A stretch of DNA of 64,000 nucleotides from Asanoa siamensis (lineage in GTDB: Bacteria; Actinomycetota; Actinomycetes; Mycobacteriales; Micromonosporaceae). How positions within the stretch are numbered: position 1 is the stretch's first letter; every line of letters starts with the position of its first letter. Where the stretch lies: the NCBI RefSeq assembly GCF_016862555.1, contig NZ_BONE01000024.1, positions 1 to 64,000 of the forward strand. Direction: 5' to 3'. Both the position numbers and the translations under genes were made by a program. Under the pieces are notes generated by a model, which worked only from the letters and a program-made list of their open reading frames with translations, ran no database searches and was not told the DNA's origin. Shown one piece after another: positions 25,670 to 34,420 of this stretch.

Positions 25670-28066
25670 TCACCGGCCGCCGTGCATGAAGCCGGCCCAC
25701 TCGGTGGCGTTCGCGGGATCGTGGCCTGAGTCGTCGAGCTGCCGGCGCAGCGAGTCGGGCATCTCGTCCGGCACGTGCCGGTCCGGGTCGAGCATCCAGA
25801 GCTGGGCCCGGTGCAGCGACTCCCACACCGGCAGCCGTTCGTCCATCAGGTAGTGATGGAACATGAACATCAGCAGCGATGTGCCGGCGTCCGGAATCGT
25901 CCACTGTGTCGACAGGACCGACCGCGCACCCGCGGCCAGGAAGGCCGTGCCGAGGCTGTAGGCCTCGTCGTAGTCGCCGGCGGCGAGTCCGGTGCTGCAG
26001 GCGGCCAGCACCACCAGACCGACGTCCCGTTCGGGGACCCCGCTCATGAGCGTGACGAGCTCCTCCGCGGCCAGTGGTCGGCCGTCGGCGAGCAGCAGGT
26101 AGGCGCCCTTCGTGTCGACCACACCGTGGCAGGCCAGGTGCAGCATCCGGCCCGCCGCGCGGCCGGTGGCGGTGAGCCAGGCCCGGACCTCGTCCGCTGT
26201 CCCGGCACCGGAGGGGCTGATGCCGCGGTCGTCAGGGAGGCGGCCCAGGTAGCGACCACCGCGATAGAACGAGCCCCAGATCTCGTACGCCTCGGCCCGG
26301 GCGCCCAGGAGCGTCGCGGCCGCACCGGCGGTGTCGGGATCGCCGATCACCATCCCGAGACGTGACGGAGGAACCGGACGCAGGTCGGCGCTGTGGCAGA
26401 GCATGCGGGCCGACGCCGTCTGCGAGAGCGCGACCGAGGTGACGGCCGGCTCGCCGCCCGCGCGCCTGGCCGCCTGCCACGGGATCAGCGCGAGCTCGCC
26501 CATCGGCACGAAGGCGAGCCGGGGAACGCGCGTGGACGGCTTGTGCCTCAGCGTCGGCAGGAAACCTTCGACCAGGGGCCGCATCGCGGCCCGCCAGGCC
26601 CAGTCGCACACGACGTCCAGCCGGCTGGTGAACGTCCGGTCGAGCGAGAGCAGGTCGCGGTGCGCTCCCCGGCCCACGCGCGCGGTGTCCCGGGCCTTCG
26701 CCGCCGCGAGATAGGCGGCGACCTCGGGGCTGTCGGCCGGGCGCAGCGCGGGCAGTGCCAGATAGGCCAGCCGTCCGCGGGCCGGGACCGCGACGGCGAG
26801 ACCGGGCCAGCCGTCGGTCGCCGGGACCAGATAGACGAGGGCGTCGAGGTCGAGCTCGGACAACGCGGCGCGGATCTGGCGTGTGTCCGGAGGATCGAAC
26901 AGCGCGCCGTCGGGGACGATGTCGGCGAGGATCCCGATCACCTGGCGCCGCAACGCGACGCTCGGGCCCGGCCCGTCGCTCGCCGCTTCCCACTCCTCGG
27001 CGAGCCCGGAGTGGCCGGCGGCGCGCAGCCGGTCGGCGACCGCCCGCAACTCCGTGGCCGCGTAGAGGGCGAGGCCACGCCCGGCGTCGAGCGCACGGAC
27101 GGCGCCGGCCACGTCGTTGGCCCGGATGCAGCTGTGAGCACCGGCGATGGCCGATGCGGAGGCATCCCGCGCCGCCGCGGCCGCTCCGGCCGCGTCGGCC
27201 CGCATCAGCACCTGCCACACGTGCGTACGCAGCGACTCGACCTTGTCGATGTGTGAGTCCGCACCCTCGCCGAGTCGGAACCGCACCTGGCTGAGCAGCT
27301 CGTGCACCATCTCGAAGGCCCCGTCCTGCGGGCCTGCGAGCAGGCTCTTCGCCTCCAGCGCCAACCGCCGTGCCTCGGGCAGGTCCACGGGGTCGTTCGT
27401 GAACTCGGCGCGGCGGAGCAACCCGAACCCGAGGAGGCACAGGTGCTGCACCCGCTGCGGATGATCGGGCCGGGACGCCGCGAGTGCCGCCCGGAGGCGG
27501 TCGACGCCCTCGTCCCAGCGCCGCGGACCGGCCTCCGGCCGCAGGAGGCGCAGGCCCGCGTGCAGCTCGCCGAGCGCGATCTCGTTCGCGCTCACCGGCG
27601 CCCTGGGCATGCCGCTCGCGATCATGGTGGGCAGTTGTTCGATCAACGGGTCGACGAGCCCGCGGAGCACACCGCCCGCCGGCGCGTCGTCCGCGACATC
27701 GTCCGTCGTGAGTTCCGCCGAGAGCCGGTCGACCTCGGCCACCGCCGCACCGACGTCCGGCAGGTCGTGAACGGCGGCCTGTGCGATCAGCACCGTGGCC
27801 CGGGCCATCGCCCGGGTCCCGCGCCACGACGTCAGCGGCGGCGGTTCGGCCTCCGCGACGGCCAGCAGGGCCTCGATGTCGCGACCCAGCGTGACCAGCG
27901 TCGCCGGGTCGCCGTCGAGCAGGCGCTCGATCAAGGCCGCCGCGAGGAGGCCCCGGTGCGGCCGGTCGGGCGCGATCTCCAGCAGCGCGGTGGCCGCCTC
28001 CCCGATCGCCGGATGGCCGGCCAGCGCCGCCGCGACCATGGCGTACCGGTCGGCGTCGTCGCCCAT
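25670..28066 (-). CDS. CHAT domain (caspase-like) protease with helical repeats
   Basis: 798 residues. About 430 residues of helical repeats are followed by a C-terminal CHAT domain. Both catalytic residues are present: His about 644 in LHLACHGVVD and Cys about 690 in VLAACSTGLAAG. Typical CHAT flanks are also seen (SLGTAFLAAGARSVLSTQW). CHAT proteases are caspase/separase relatives. Known bacterial examples include the protease of the type III-E CRISPR effector and gasdermin-cleaving proteases. Here the gene sits between the helical partner and an Hsp70. Its substrate is not evident, and no gasdermin-like gene is nearby. Confidence 0.9.
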   Translation of the reverse strand: MGDDADRYAMVAAALAGHPAIGEAATALLEIAPDRPHRGLLAAALIERLLDGDPATLVTLGRDIEALLAVAEAEPPPLTSWRGTRAMARATVLIAQAAVHDLPDVGAAVAEVDRLSAELTTDDVADDAPAGGVLRGLVDPLIEQLPTMIASGMPRAPVSANEIALGELHAGLRLLRPEAGPRRWDEGVDRLRAALAASRPDHPQRVQHLCLLGFGLLRRAEFTNDPVDLPEARRLALEAKSLLAGPQDGAFEMVHELLSQVRFRLGEGADSHIDKVESLRTHVWQVLMRADAAGAAAAARDASASAIAGAHSCIRANDVAGAVRALDAGRGLALYAATELRAVADRLRAAGHSGLAEEWEAASDGPGPSVALRRQVIGILADIVPDGALFDPPDTRQIRAALSELDLDALVYLVPATDGWPGLAVAVPARGRLAYLALPALRPADSPEVAAYLAAAKARDTARVGRGAHRDLLSLDRTFTSRLDVVCDWAWRAAMRPLVEGFLPTLRHKPSTRVPRLAFVPMGELALIPWQAARRAGGEPAVTSVALSQTASARMLCHSADLRPVPPSRLGMVIGDPDTAGAAATLLGARAEAYEIWGSFYRGGRYLGRLPDDRGISPSGAGTADEVRAWLTATGRAAGRMLHLACHGVVDTKGAYLLLADGRPLAAEELVTLMSGVPERDVGLVVLAACSTGLAAGDYDEAYSLGTAFLAAGARSVLSTQWTIPDAGTSLLMFMFHHYLMDERLPVWESLHRAQLWMLDPDRHVPDEMPDSLRRQLDDSGHDPANATEWAGFMHGGR

Positions 28067-28093
28067 CGGGTCCTCCCTCCGGCCATGGCCCGG

Positions 28094-29788
28094 TCAGAGC
28101 AGGTACGCGTGGTTGCGAAGCTCCGCCTCCAGCGCGGCCCGGCGGCCCGGCTCGTCCTCCGCCGAGGTCGCGGTCTCGAGGTCGGCGATCAGCTTCTCCA
28201 GCGTCGCCCGGTCGTCGTCCGCCACGAACGGCAGCACCTTGTCGCGGGCCTTGCGTACCAGCGCCTGCGCCTCCGGGGAGAGCTTGCGTTGCCCGCCCGA
28301 CCCGTCCATCAGGCTGTCGACGCTGCGCCGCATCCCGGGTAGCTGGGAGCGGTCCTCGCCGGCGCCCACCGCGACCTCCTGCTCGGACAGCACGGCGCCC
28401 GTGCGCTGGTCGCGGACCAGGACGTGCAGGATGCCGTCGAGGTCGTACTCGTAGGTGACCGTGAACGCGGCGTCCGACTTCAGCCGCTGGCCCGCCATCT
28501 CGACGTCCCAGTTCTTGAGGATGACGTTGTCCTCGTGGCCGATCGGCTTGGTCGGGTCGCCCTCGATGACCTGAAGGTTGACCTTCTCCTGGAAGTCCAT
28601 GGCGGGCACGTAGGAGTCCGTGGCGCGCGCCGGATACTTGGTGTTGCGCCGGATCAGCACGGAGAACTCGCCGTCGGGTGGCGAGGAGTCGTTGTGCACC
28701 ACGGTGCCCAGGGCGTGCTCGGTGCCGACGTGGAAGTCGAGGTCGGTGACCGAACCCTGCAGGATGCCGGCCGCGATGGCCGCGCCCTGCGCGATCGCGA
28801 GCATCGGGTTGACGCCGTCGGACGGTGCCACGCCGACGATGTCGGCGACGAACGCGCGGATCACAGGCATGTTCGAGCTGCCGCCGACCATGACGAGGTG
28901 GTCGATCCGGCCCGGGCTCTCGCGCAGGCAGGTCTCCAGCGGCTCGCGGGTGCGCTTCACCAGGGCGGCGATCGACTCCTCCAGGATCGCCCGGGTGACC
29001 GGGTGGTAGCCGCCGGTCGGCAGCGGCACCCGCGTGGCGGTCTCCCGCGACAGCTCGATCTTGGCCCGTTCCAGGTCGAGCCGGAAGAGCGCGTGCTGCT
29101 CGGCCGTCCACCCGTTCGAACCCGCGATCCGCGGGAGCACGGCGGCCGCGAACGCCTCGTCCACGTCCAGTCCGCCGAGCCGTTGCACACCCTTGGACGC
29201 CTGCTCGATGAACACGCCGTCGAAGGCTTGGAGGACGGTGACGTCCAACGTGCCGCCGCCCCAGTCGAAGACCAGGACCCGCTGGTTCTGGCCGATCGCG
29301 TGCGCGAACGCCATGGCCGCCGCGGTCGGCTCGTTGATCAGTGCCAGCACCTCCATCCCGGCGAGGCCCGCCGAGAGCTTGGTGCGGTAGCGGGCCAGGC
29401 CGCGGCTGTTGGCCGGGATCGTCACCACCGCCCGGTCCAGCCGGGAGACGATCCCGGCCGCGGCGGCCTGCTGCTGGATGTGCCGGAAGAACATCGCCGC
29501 CGCGACCTCGACCTTGAGCTCCTGGTCGCCGATGGTGACGGAGTCGTCGGTGGCGAAGAGCCGCTTGACCGCCTCGAGCTTGCCGGCACGCTGCCGCTTG
29601 GCGGCCCAGCCGAACACCGGGTTCCCGCGGTCCAGGCCGATGACCGACGGCAGTACGCGGTCGAACTCCAGGTCGGCCCACTCGAGCGGCAGGTCCGGAT
29701 CGAGCGGCACGGCTTCCACCCCGCCCGCAGTGCTTCTGGCCAGCACGCTGTTGGTGGTCCCGAAGTCGATGCCGAACGCGTCACTCAT
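28094..29788 (-). CDS. Hsp70 (DnaK-like) paralogue of the CHAT module
   Basis: 564 residues. The nucleotide-binding motifs are all intact: IDFGTTNSV (about 7-15), INEPTAAAMAF, VFDWGGGTLDV and VMVGGSSNMP. A substrate-binding region follows (VEMAGQRLKSDAAFTVTYEYD) and then a shortened helical lid, so the protein is shorter than housekeeping DnaK (about 620). GGAGGCAAG precedes the ATG. It overlaps the upstream GrpE-like gene by ATGA, which indicates a dedicated chaperone set rather than the housekeeping dnaK operon. It may fold, hold or release the CHAT protease or its partner; that role is inferred. Confidence 0.9.
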   Translation of the reverse strand: MSDAFGIDFGTTNSVLARSTAGGVEAVPLDPDLPLEWADLEFDRVLPSVIGLDRGNPVFGWAAKRQRAGKLEAVKRLFATDDSVTIGDQELKVEVAAAMFFRHIQQQAAAAGIVSRLDRAVVTIPANSRGLARYRTKLSAGLAGMEVLALINEPTAAAMAFAHAIGQNQRVLVFDWGGGTLDVTVLQAFDGVFIEQASKGVQRLGGLDVDEAFAAAVLPRIAGSNGWTAEQHALFRLDLERAKIELSRETATRVPLPTGGYHPVTRAILEESIAALVKRTREPLETCLRESPGRIDHLVMVGGSSNMPVIRAFVADIVGVAPSDGVNPMLAIAQGAAIAAGILQGSVTDLDFHVGTEHALGTVVHNDSSPPDGEFSVLIRRNTKYPARATDSYVPAMDFQEKVNLQVIEGDPTKPIGHEDNVILKNWDVEMAGQRLKSDAAFTVTYEYDLDGILHVLVRDQRTGAVLSEQEVAVGAGEDRSQLPGMRRSVDSLMDGSGGQRKLSPEAQALVRKARDKVLPFVADDDRATLEKLIADLETATSAEDEPGRRAALEAELRNHAYLL

Positions 29789-30264
29789 CTCTTGCCTCCC
29801 TCGTGTTGCGGGCGTCGGGCCACGTGCCGGGCCCGACCCAGCCGGACAGCGCGACCGGTGAACTGATCGACGTAGGCGGCTTCGAGCACCTCGACGGGGC
29901 CGCTGTCGGCGTCGTCGACGAACTCGAAGCAGCGCGCGAAGTCGGGATGGTGCGGATCGGTCACCTTCTCCAGCCCCGCCTGCTCGAACCAGCGGTCGAG
30001 CAGGTCCGCCAGGTCGTCCGGCCCGGCGCCACGCCGCAGCGCGACGTCCCACTGGGCGAGCTGCGAGAGATGACTGGTACGCGCCGAGACAGCGGTGACG
30101 ATCTGCTTGCGCAGGCCCTCGTACGCGTCGGCGGCCACGGCGGCGGCGGGTTCGCGCACCAGGGTGACCGTCTCGATCCGTTCCATGCGCCTGTCCATGC
30201 GGTCGACGAGCGCGTCGATGTGCGCGAGCCTCGTGGTGATCGCGTCGCGTCTCTTGCCGAACAC
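29785..30264 (-). CDS. GrpE-like co-chaperone
   Basis: 159 residues. A basic, coiled-coil-like N-terminus (RRDAITTRLAHIDALVDRMDRRMERIE) is followed by a small domain containing FEQAGLEKVTDPHHPDFARCFE. A beta-rich end contains PVEVLEAAYVDQFTGRAVRLG, which parallels the C-terminal wing of GrpE (VVEVLRxGYxLxDRVLRPA). GrpE is the nucleotide exchange factor for Hsp70. The four-base overlap with the Hsp70 gene supports that pairing here. Identity is by pattern and context, so moderate. Confidence 0.7.
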   Translation of the reverse strand: MFGKRRDAITTRLAHIDALVDRMDRRMERIETVTLVREPAAAVAADAYEGLRKQIVTAVSARTSHLSQLAQWDVALRRGAGPDDLADLLDRWFEQAGLEKVTDPHHPDFARCFEFVDDADSGPVEVLEAAYVDQFTGRAVRLGRARHVARRPQHEGGKR

Positions 30265-30293
30265 GGGATGTCCCTTCGTCGTGGGCCTGGGGT

Positions 30294-30689
30294 TCAGGGG
30301 GCCGGCACCGGGGTGCGCCCGGCCTGCTCGAGCACGAGGTCGCAGAGGTGTTCGGTCGCCGCCTGCCGGACCAGATCCGCCAGGGCGGCGCCACTGTCGG
30401 CGGTGCGGCGTGGCAGCGGGCTCGGCGGCGGGGCGAACTCACCGGGGCCGGAGGCGGTGAGGACGGCCGGGTCGAACGGGATCCGGTAGAGCCACAGCAC
30501 CGTCTCGGGTTCCCGGATGGCCTCGTCGATCTGGTTGAGTGCCCAGGTCAGGTCGGTGAACCGGTCGCGTCCCGCGCTGCCGAGCCGGCGCAGGGCGCGC
30601 GCCTGCCGGGCGAAGGCCACGTTGGCCTGTTCGCGGCTCGCCCCGAACGGAACGCCGAGCAGCACGTACGGGTTGCGGTCAGCGCCCAT
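30294..30689 (-). CDS. J-domain-like protein lacking HPD
   Basis: 131 residues. The N-terminal 60 look like a J-domain: NPYVLLGVPFGASREQANVAF, then helix II (ARQARALRRL), then RFTDLTWALNQIDEAI in place of helix III. The His-Pro-Asp tripeptide between helices II and III, needed to stimulate Hsp70 ATPase, is absent (the sequence there is RRLGSAGRD). The C-terminal half is Pro-rich, then helical. It may bind the neighbouring Hsp70 without activating it, or be a diverged scaffold. It overlaps the upstream gene by 11 nt. Confidence 0.68.
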   Translation of the reverse strand: MGADRNPYVLLGVPFGASREQANVAFARQARALRRLGSAGRDRFTDLTWALNQIDEAIREPETVLWLYRIPFDPAVLTASGPGEFAPPPSPLPRRTADSGAALADLVRQAATEHLCDLVLEQAGRTPVPAP

Positions 30690-33366
30690 AGGGCAGCACG
30701 TCCCTTCGTAGCCGGGCGACCTCGTTCGCGAGCGACGTCGCCTGCGCACCGACCGTCCCGGCGAGCTCACGCAGGTCCTCGGGGACCGGGAGCCGGCCGA
30801 GGAGGGCCTGGTAGGCGCCCAGGCGGCCGGCCAGGGCGGCGAGCTCGTCCAGGATCGTGACCTGCCGGTGCTGCAGGAACCGGATGTTGGCGTGGTCCCA
30901 TTGCCGCCGTTGGACCACCGCGTTGTAGTCGTCGCTCAACCGGTCCACGACCGCCGTCTGGCTCTGGGCGATCGACACCGCCGCGATGGCCACGCACCTC
31001 GCCAGCTCCTCGCCGACCCGCTCGCGCAGCGGATCGGCCAACGCTCCGTCGTTGCGCAACCACCGTTGGGCCGGGTCGAACAGCAGCTTCTGCTCCGCCT
31101 CGGGACGGATGTCCTCGCCGTCGCCGAGGCTCGCGGCGATGTGCGCGCCGGCCTGCGTCGACAGGATGTACCGCTCGCCCGGTTCGAGCACGCCGCCGTC
31201 CAGCAGGATGTGGATCACTCCGGTGAGCCCGACGGCCTCCCCGAACGGGCGGTGCACCAGGTCCAGGACCAGTTCCACGAGCCAGTCCCGTTCCCGGGCG
31301 ATCCACTCGGGCCGAGGGCTGCGCTGCCAGATCGGCACCAGCACCTGTCCGAGGTCCGCGAGCGTGTCGGGCCGGTTCTCGTCGAGGATGCGGCAGCGGG
31401 TCTGGAAGAACCGCATGATCTCCGCCTGGGTCTGGTTGACGAAATGGACCGAGGCGCCGGCCAGCCAGGCCGCGTCGTTGTTCGCACTGAACTTGGTCAG
31501 GGTCAGGAAGAGCGCGTCGTCCTCGATCGGATTGGCCAGGCGGGCGTGGACGAGATCGGCCAGGGGCGCCGGGTAGTCGGGGACGGCGTCGTCGGCCAGC
31601 CAGAGACCGATCGCCCGCAGCAGGGCGGCGTTGCCGACACGCCGATCCGAAGCCTCGCGGGAGAGGCGGCCGAGCGGCTCGAGCGCGTCGGTGGAGCCCC
31701 GCCCGGCGGCGATGATCGAGGCGTTGAGCACCATTCCGGCCCGGAACGGCGCGTCGGGACCGGCGTCCAATGTGGCCAACGCCGCGGCATCCTCGCCGAG
31801 CTGCCATCGCGCGAAGGCGGCGAGGCTCGCGACCTCGTCGGCCAGCGGCCAGTCGCGGATCGTCCCGGTCAGCGCTCCGGCCTGGCGCACGGCGCCGGCC
31901 CAGTCCCCGTCGTAGACGAGCCGGGTGAGGCCGCACACGTCGAACCAGGACGCGAACTCGGGGTGCGCGTCCCGCACCCGCCGGCTCACCGTGAGCCGCC
32001 CCGCGACAGCGGCTTCGCGCAGCAGCGGCCACGCCGACCGGTCGGCGGCGAGCTGTTCCGACACCTCCCCGGTCGCGGCGGACAGGTCGTCGACCAGCGC
32101 ACGGGTCGCCGGCCACAGGTCGTCGACGTGCGCGCGATCCCGGTCACGCACGTACGCGAGCAGGGCGCGGTAGTGCCGCACCGTCTCGTCGGCCGGATCG
32201 AGGCCGCCCAGCGCGTCGGCGTCGCGCGCCAGGTAGTGCCGCCGGGCCGATTCGGCGACGAAGCCGGCAGTGGTCAGCTCGGCCGCGTCGACGCGACCGG
32301 GATGCAGCCGACAGCGCAGGTAGGCGCGCAGGTCAGCCGGGAAGATGCCGTTGTCGGCGGGAACGGCCGTCAGCGCGCCGGCGTCCACGAGGTCGTCGAG
32401 CAGCGCCCGTGGCAGGTCGCGCAGCAGCGCGACGTAGTCGTTCAGGTTGCTGCCCGCCAGGCCGGCCACGTAGGCGTCCAGCGCCCGGACAGCGGGCCCG
32501 GACCGCGGCCTGATCGGTATACGGCGGCGGTCCCGGATCGCCTCGGCACCCGCGAGCGCCGGCGCGGCCGCGGCTCCCCACCTGCCGGGCAGCGTCGAGG
32601 CGAACTCGACCACGGCCGCGGGCGGGTCGTCGGCCGCGGTGCGACCGAGCACGCGCCGGAGGGCCCTGGCGTCGGGTGACGACTGTTCGAAGGGGGCGAG
32701 TTGGGCGGTGGCGAGCGCGGCGAGCGCCGGATCGGCGCGCAGGCCGGCGGCGGTGGACAGCAACAGCGCCACCCGCACCGCGTACCCGTCGGGGGGCAGC
32801 TTCGCGAGCCACGCCAGCATCTCCCGCAGGTCGCCGCGCAGCGCGGCGTGCCGTGCCTGGTACCAGCTCAGCTCCGACTCGGTCAGGCCGGCCCGCGGCA
32901 GCCAGACCTGCCGCCCGAGGGCGATCGCGTCGACCGCCGCGGCGCGCCGGCGGGAGAGGTCGCGACCCGCGAACTCGTCGCCGATGGCCTGCAGCCGGTC
33001 GTGCGGCCAGGAGCCCTTGATCGTGCCCATCGCCTCGGCGCGTGACGCCGACCAGAGCCGGCCCGCCTCGCCGATCGTCGCGGGTGCCGGGACTTCGACC
33101 CGGCGCATGCCGGCGAAGTCGGCGGCCGACACCGTGACCGGCTCGTCGCCGCGGCCGAGCAGGGAGACGGCGTCGCCGGCGGTGCCCACCACGATCACGT
33201 TCCGGGAGAGGAAGCGTCCCGACGACACCACGACGATCCCGATCAGCGGGTCTCCGGCGACGGCGACGTCCAGCGCCTGCCCACAACCGGCGCACGCCGC
33301 CGCACCGGCGACCGCGTCCACGCCGCAGGATCGGCACCAGGGCGGCCCAGCGTTCTCAGGCACCAT
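30679..33366 (-). CDS. Large zinc-ribbon and helical scaffold protein
   Basis: 895 residues. The N-terminus carries a probable zinc ribbon with two Cys pairs (Cys11-x2-Cys14 in CRSC and Cys25-x2-Cys28 in CAGC). A short beta-rich segment (to about 110) comes next, then about 780 residues of helical sequence with no recognised family. A late segment (AIAAVSIAQSQTAVVDRLSDDYN) is coiled-coil-like. The ribbon-plus-helical build fits a scaffold or sensor between kinase and chaperone genes. It overlaps the kinase gene upstream by 11 nt and the J-like gene downstream by 11 nt. Confidence 0.7.
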   Translation of the reverse strand: MVPENAGPPWCRSCGVDAVAGAAACAGCGQALDVAVAGDPLIGIVVVSSGRFLSRNVIVVGTAGDAVSLLGRGDEPVTVSAADFAGMRRVEVPAPATIGEAGRLWSASRAEAMGTIKGSWPHDRLQAIGDEFAGRDLSRRRAAAVDAIALGRQVWLPRAGLTESELSWYQARHAALRGDLREMLAWLAKLPPDGYAVRVALLLSTAAGLRADPALAALATAQLAPFEQSSPDARALRRVLGRTAADDPPAAVVEFASTLPGRWGAAAAPALAGAEAIRDRRRIPIRPRSGPAVRALDAYVAGLAGSNLNDYVALLRDLPRALLDDLVDAGALTAVPADNGIFPADLRAYLRCRLHPGRVDAAELTTAGFVAESARRHYLARDADALGGLDPADETVRHYRALLAYVRDRDRAHVDDLWPATRALVDDLSAATGEVSEQLAADRSAWPLLREAAVAGRLTVSRRVRDAHPEFASWFDVCGLTRLVYDGDWAGAVRQAGALTGTIRDWPLADEVASLAAFARWQLGEDAAALATLDAGPDAPFRAGMVLNASIIAAGRGSTDALEPLGRLSREASDRRVGNAALLRAIGLWLADDAVPDYPAPLADLVHARLANPIEDDALFLTLTKFSANNDAAWLAGASVHFVNQTQAEIMRFFQTRCRILDENRPDTLADLGQVLVPIWQRSPRPEWIARERDWLVELVLDLVHRPFGEAVGLTGVIHILLDGGVLEPGERYILSTQAGAHIAASLGDGEDIRPEAEQKLLFDPAQRWLRNDGALADPLRERVGEELARCVAIAAVSIAQSQTAVVDRLSDDYNAVVQRRQWDHANIRFLQHRQVTILDELAALAGRLGAYQALLGRLPVPEDLRELAGTVGAQATSLANEVARLRRDVLPYGR

Positions 33367-34420
33367 GGCGCACCCACCCGACGCCGTCGCGGAAGACGAA
33401 ACCGCCGACCTTCGTGCCCGGCGGCAGCGCGGGCGGCGGAGTTGTCCGGACGGTCCGGTGCATCGACTCGTAGAGCGCCCGTGCGGTCGGCCGGTCCGCG
33501 GGCCGGTCACTCAGGCTGCGCTCGAGCAGGTCGGCCGCGTTGGCGCCCCAGGCGGTGCGGAAGATGTCCACCGCGACCTTCGGCTTGCGGTTGACCGACC
33601 TGCCGCGGCCGTGGTCGACGACGCGGACCAGCATGAGGCCGAGCTTGTAGACGTCGGTCGCCCGGTTCTGCATCATCGTCTGGTTCAGCGGCGTGGTGAC
33701 CGACTGGACGGTGCCGGCCCGGCGTGCGGCCCGCAGCCGTGCGGCCGCCAGCAGCGCCTCGGGCGGCTCCCAGTGCGGCGTGTGCGGCTGCCCACCGAAG
33801 GCGCCCTGGCTGCCTTCGAGCCGGGCGCCGTCCGCGTCGACGACCATCACACGCGGTCGCGGGCCGTCGAGGTCGTAGACCATGTTGCGCCCCGAGATGT
33901 CGCCGAGCACCAGCTTCTGCTCGTGCACCCGCGCGCACACCTTGGCGATCTGGACGGCGACACCGAGGCGTTGCACGGGCGTCGCCTCGGGCAGGCCGAG
34001 CCTGGCCATGTCCGCGGTGGCGCCGAAGAGCAGGTCGACCTCGCGCGGGCCGCGGCTCACCGTGCCGGTGCGGCCGCGCAGGTCCTGGAAGAAGTGGTCC
34101 GGAATCAGGGGGAGCAGGATCCCGCACACGCCGTAGTCGTCGTCGACCACCCGGACGGCCCAGGTGATGCGCTCGTCCCAGCGGGCACGCTCGTCCGTGG
34201 CCATCCGCAGCCGCTGCTGGACCAGGGAGAGCAGTCCGGTGCGCAGCGCGTGACCACCGAACTTCCTGGTCTTGGCGTTGTACTCCTTGAACACCACGGG
34301 TGGCGTGTCGGGCAGGCTGAAGCGGGGAAGGCGGTAGATCACCGCCGTTCCGCCTTTGCCCAGGTACTCCAGCGGACCGAGGTCGGCCCGGTGGACGGTC
34401 GCCGCGTCGCTGCTCATCAT
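33356..34420 (-). CDS. Diverged Ser/Thr protein kinase-like protein
   Basis: 354 residues. A glycine-rich loop (GKGGTAVIY, about 21-29) and a Lys in PVVFKEYN (Lys45) are present. The catalytic loop reads VLGDISGRNMVYD, keeping Asp174 and Asn179 but lacking the His-Arg of HRD and the following Lys. The DFG site reads VVDADG (about 194-198). This places it among the non-canonical kinases that accompany PP2C and vWA proteins in TerY-P type systems. The ATG pair at 34420/34417 overlaps the phosphatase stop. Kinase activity is plausible but not certain. The C-terminus (GGFVFRDGVGWVRHG) is beta-like. Confidence 0.82.
   Translation of the reverse strand: MMSSDAATVHRADLGPLEYLGKGGTAVIYRLPRFSLPDTPPVVFKEYNAKTRKFGGHALRTGLLSLVQQRLRMATDERARWDERITWAVRVVDDDYGVCGILLPLIPDHFFQDLRGRTGTVSRGPREVDLLFGATADMARLGLPEATPVQRLGVAVQIAKVCARVHEQKLVLGDISGRNMVYDLDGPRPRVMVVDADGARLEGSQGAFGGQPHTPHWEPPEALLAAARLRAARRAGTVQSVTTPLNQTMMQNRATDVYKLGLMLVRVVDHGRGRSVNRKPKVAVDIFRTAWGANAADLLERSLSDRPADRPTARALYESMHRTVRTTPPPALPPGTKVGGFVFRDGVGWVRHGA

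Noticed and set aside
22710-25853. A 1047-residue plus-strand open frame
   Set aside because: Arg/Gly-rich translation in another frame of the S9 peptidase and antisense to the CHAT module; typical high-GC shadow.
26232-29681. A 1149-residue minus-strand open frame
   Set aside because: It overlaps the CHAT and Hsp70 genes in a different frame; those carry intact catalytic motifs.
28094-30689. Housekeeping dnaK-grpE-dnaJ operon
   Set aside because: The Hsp70 is short, the J-like protein lacks HPD, gene neighbours are signalling genes, and no CIRCE or HAIR element is visible.
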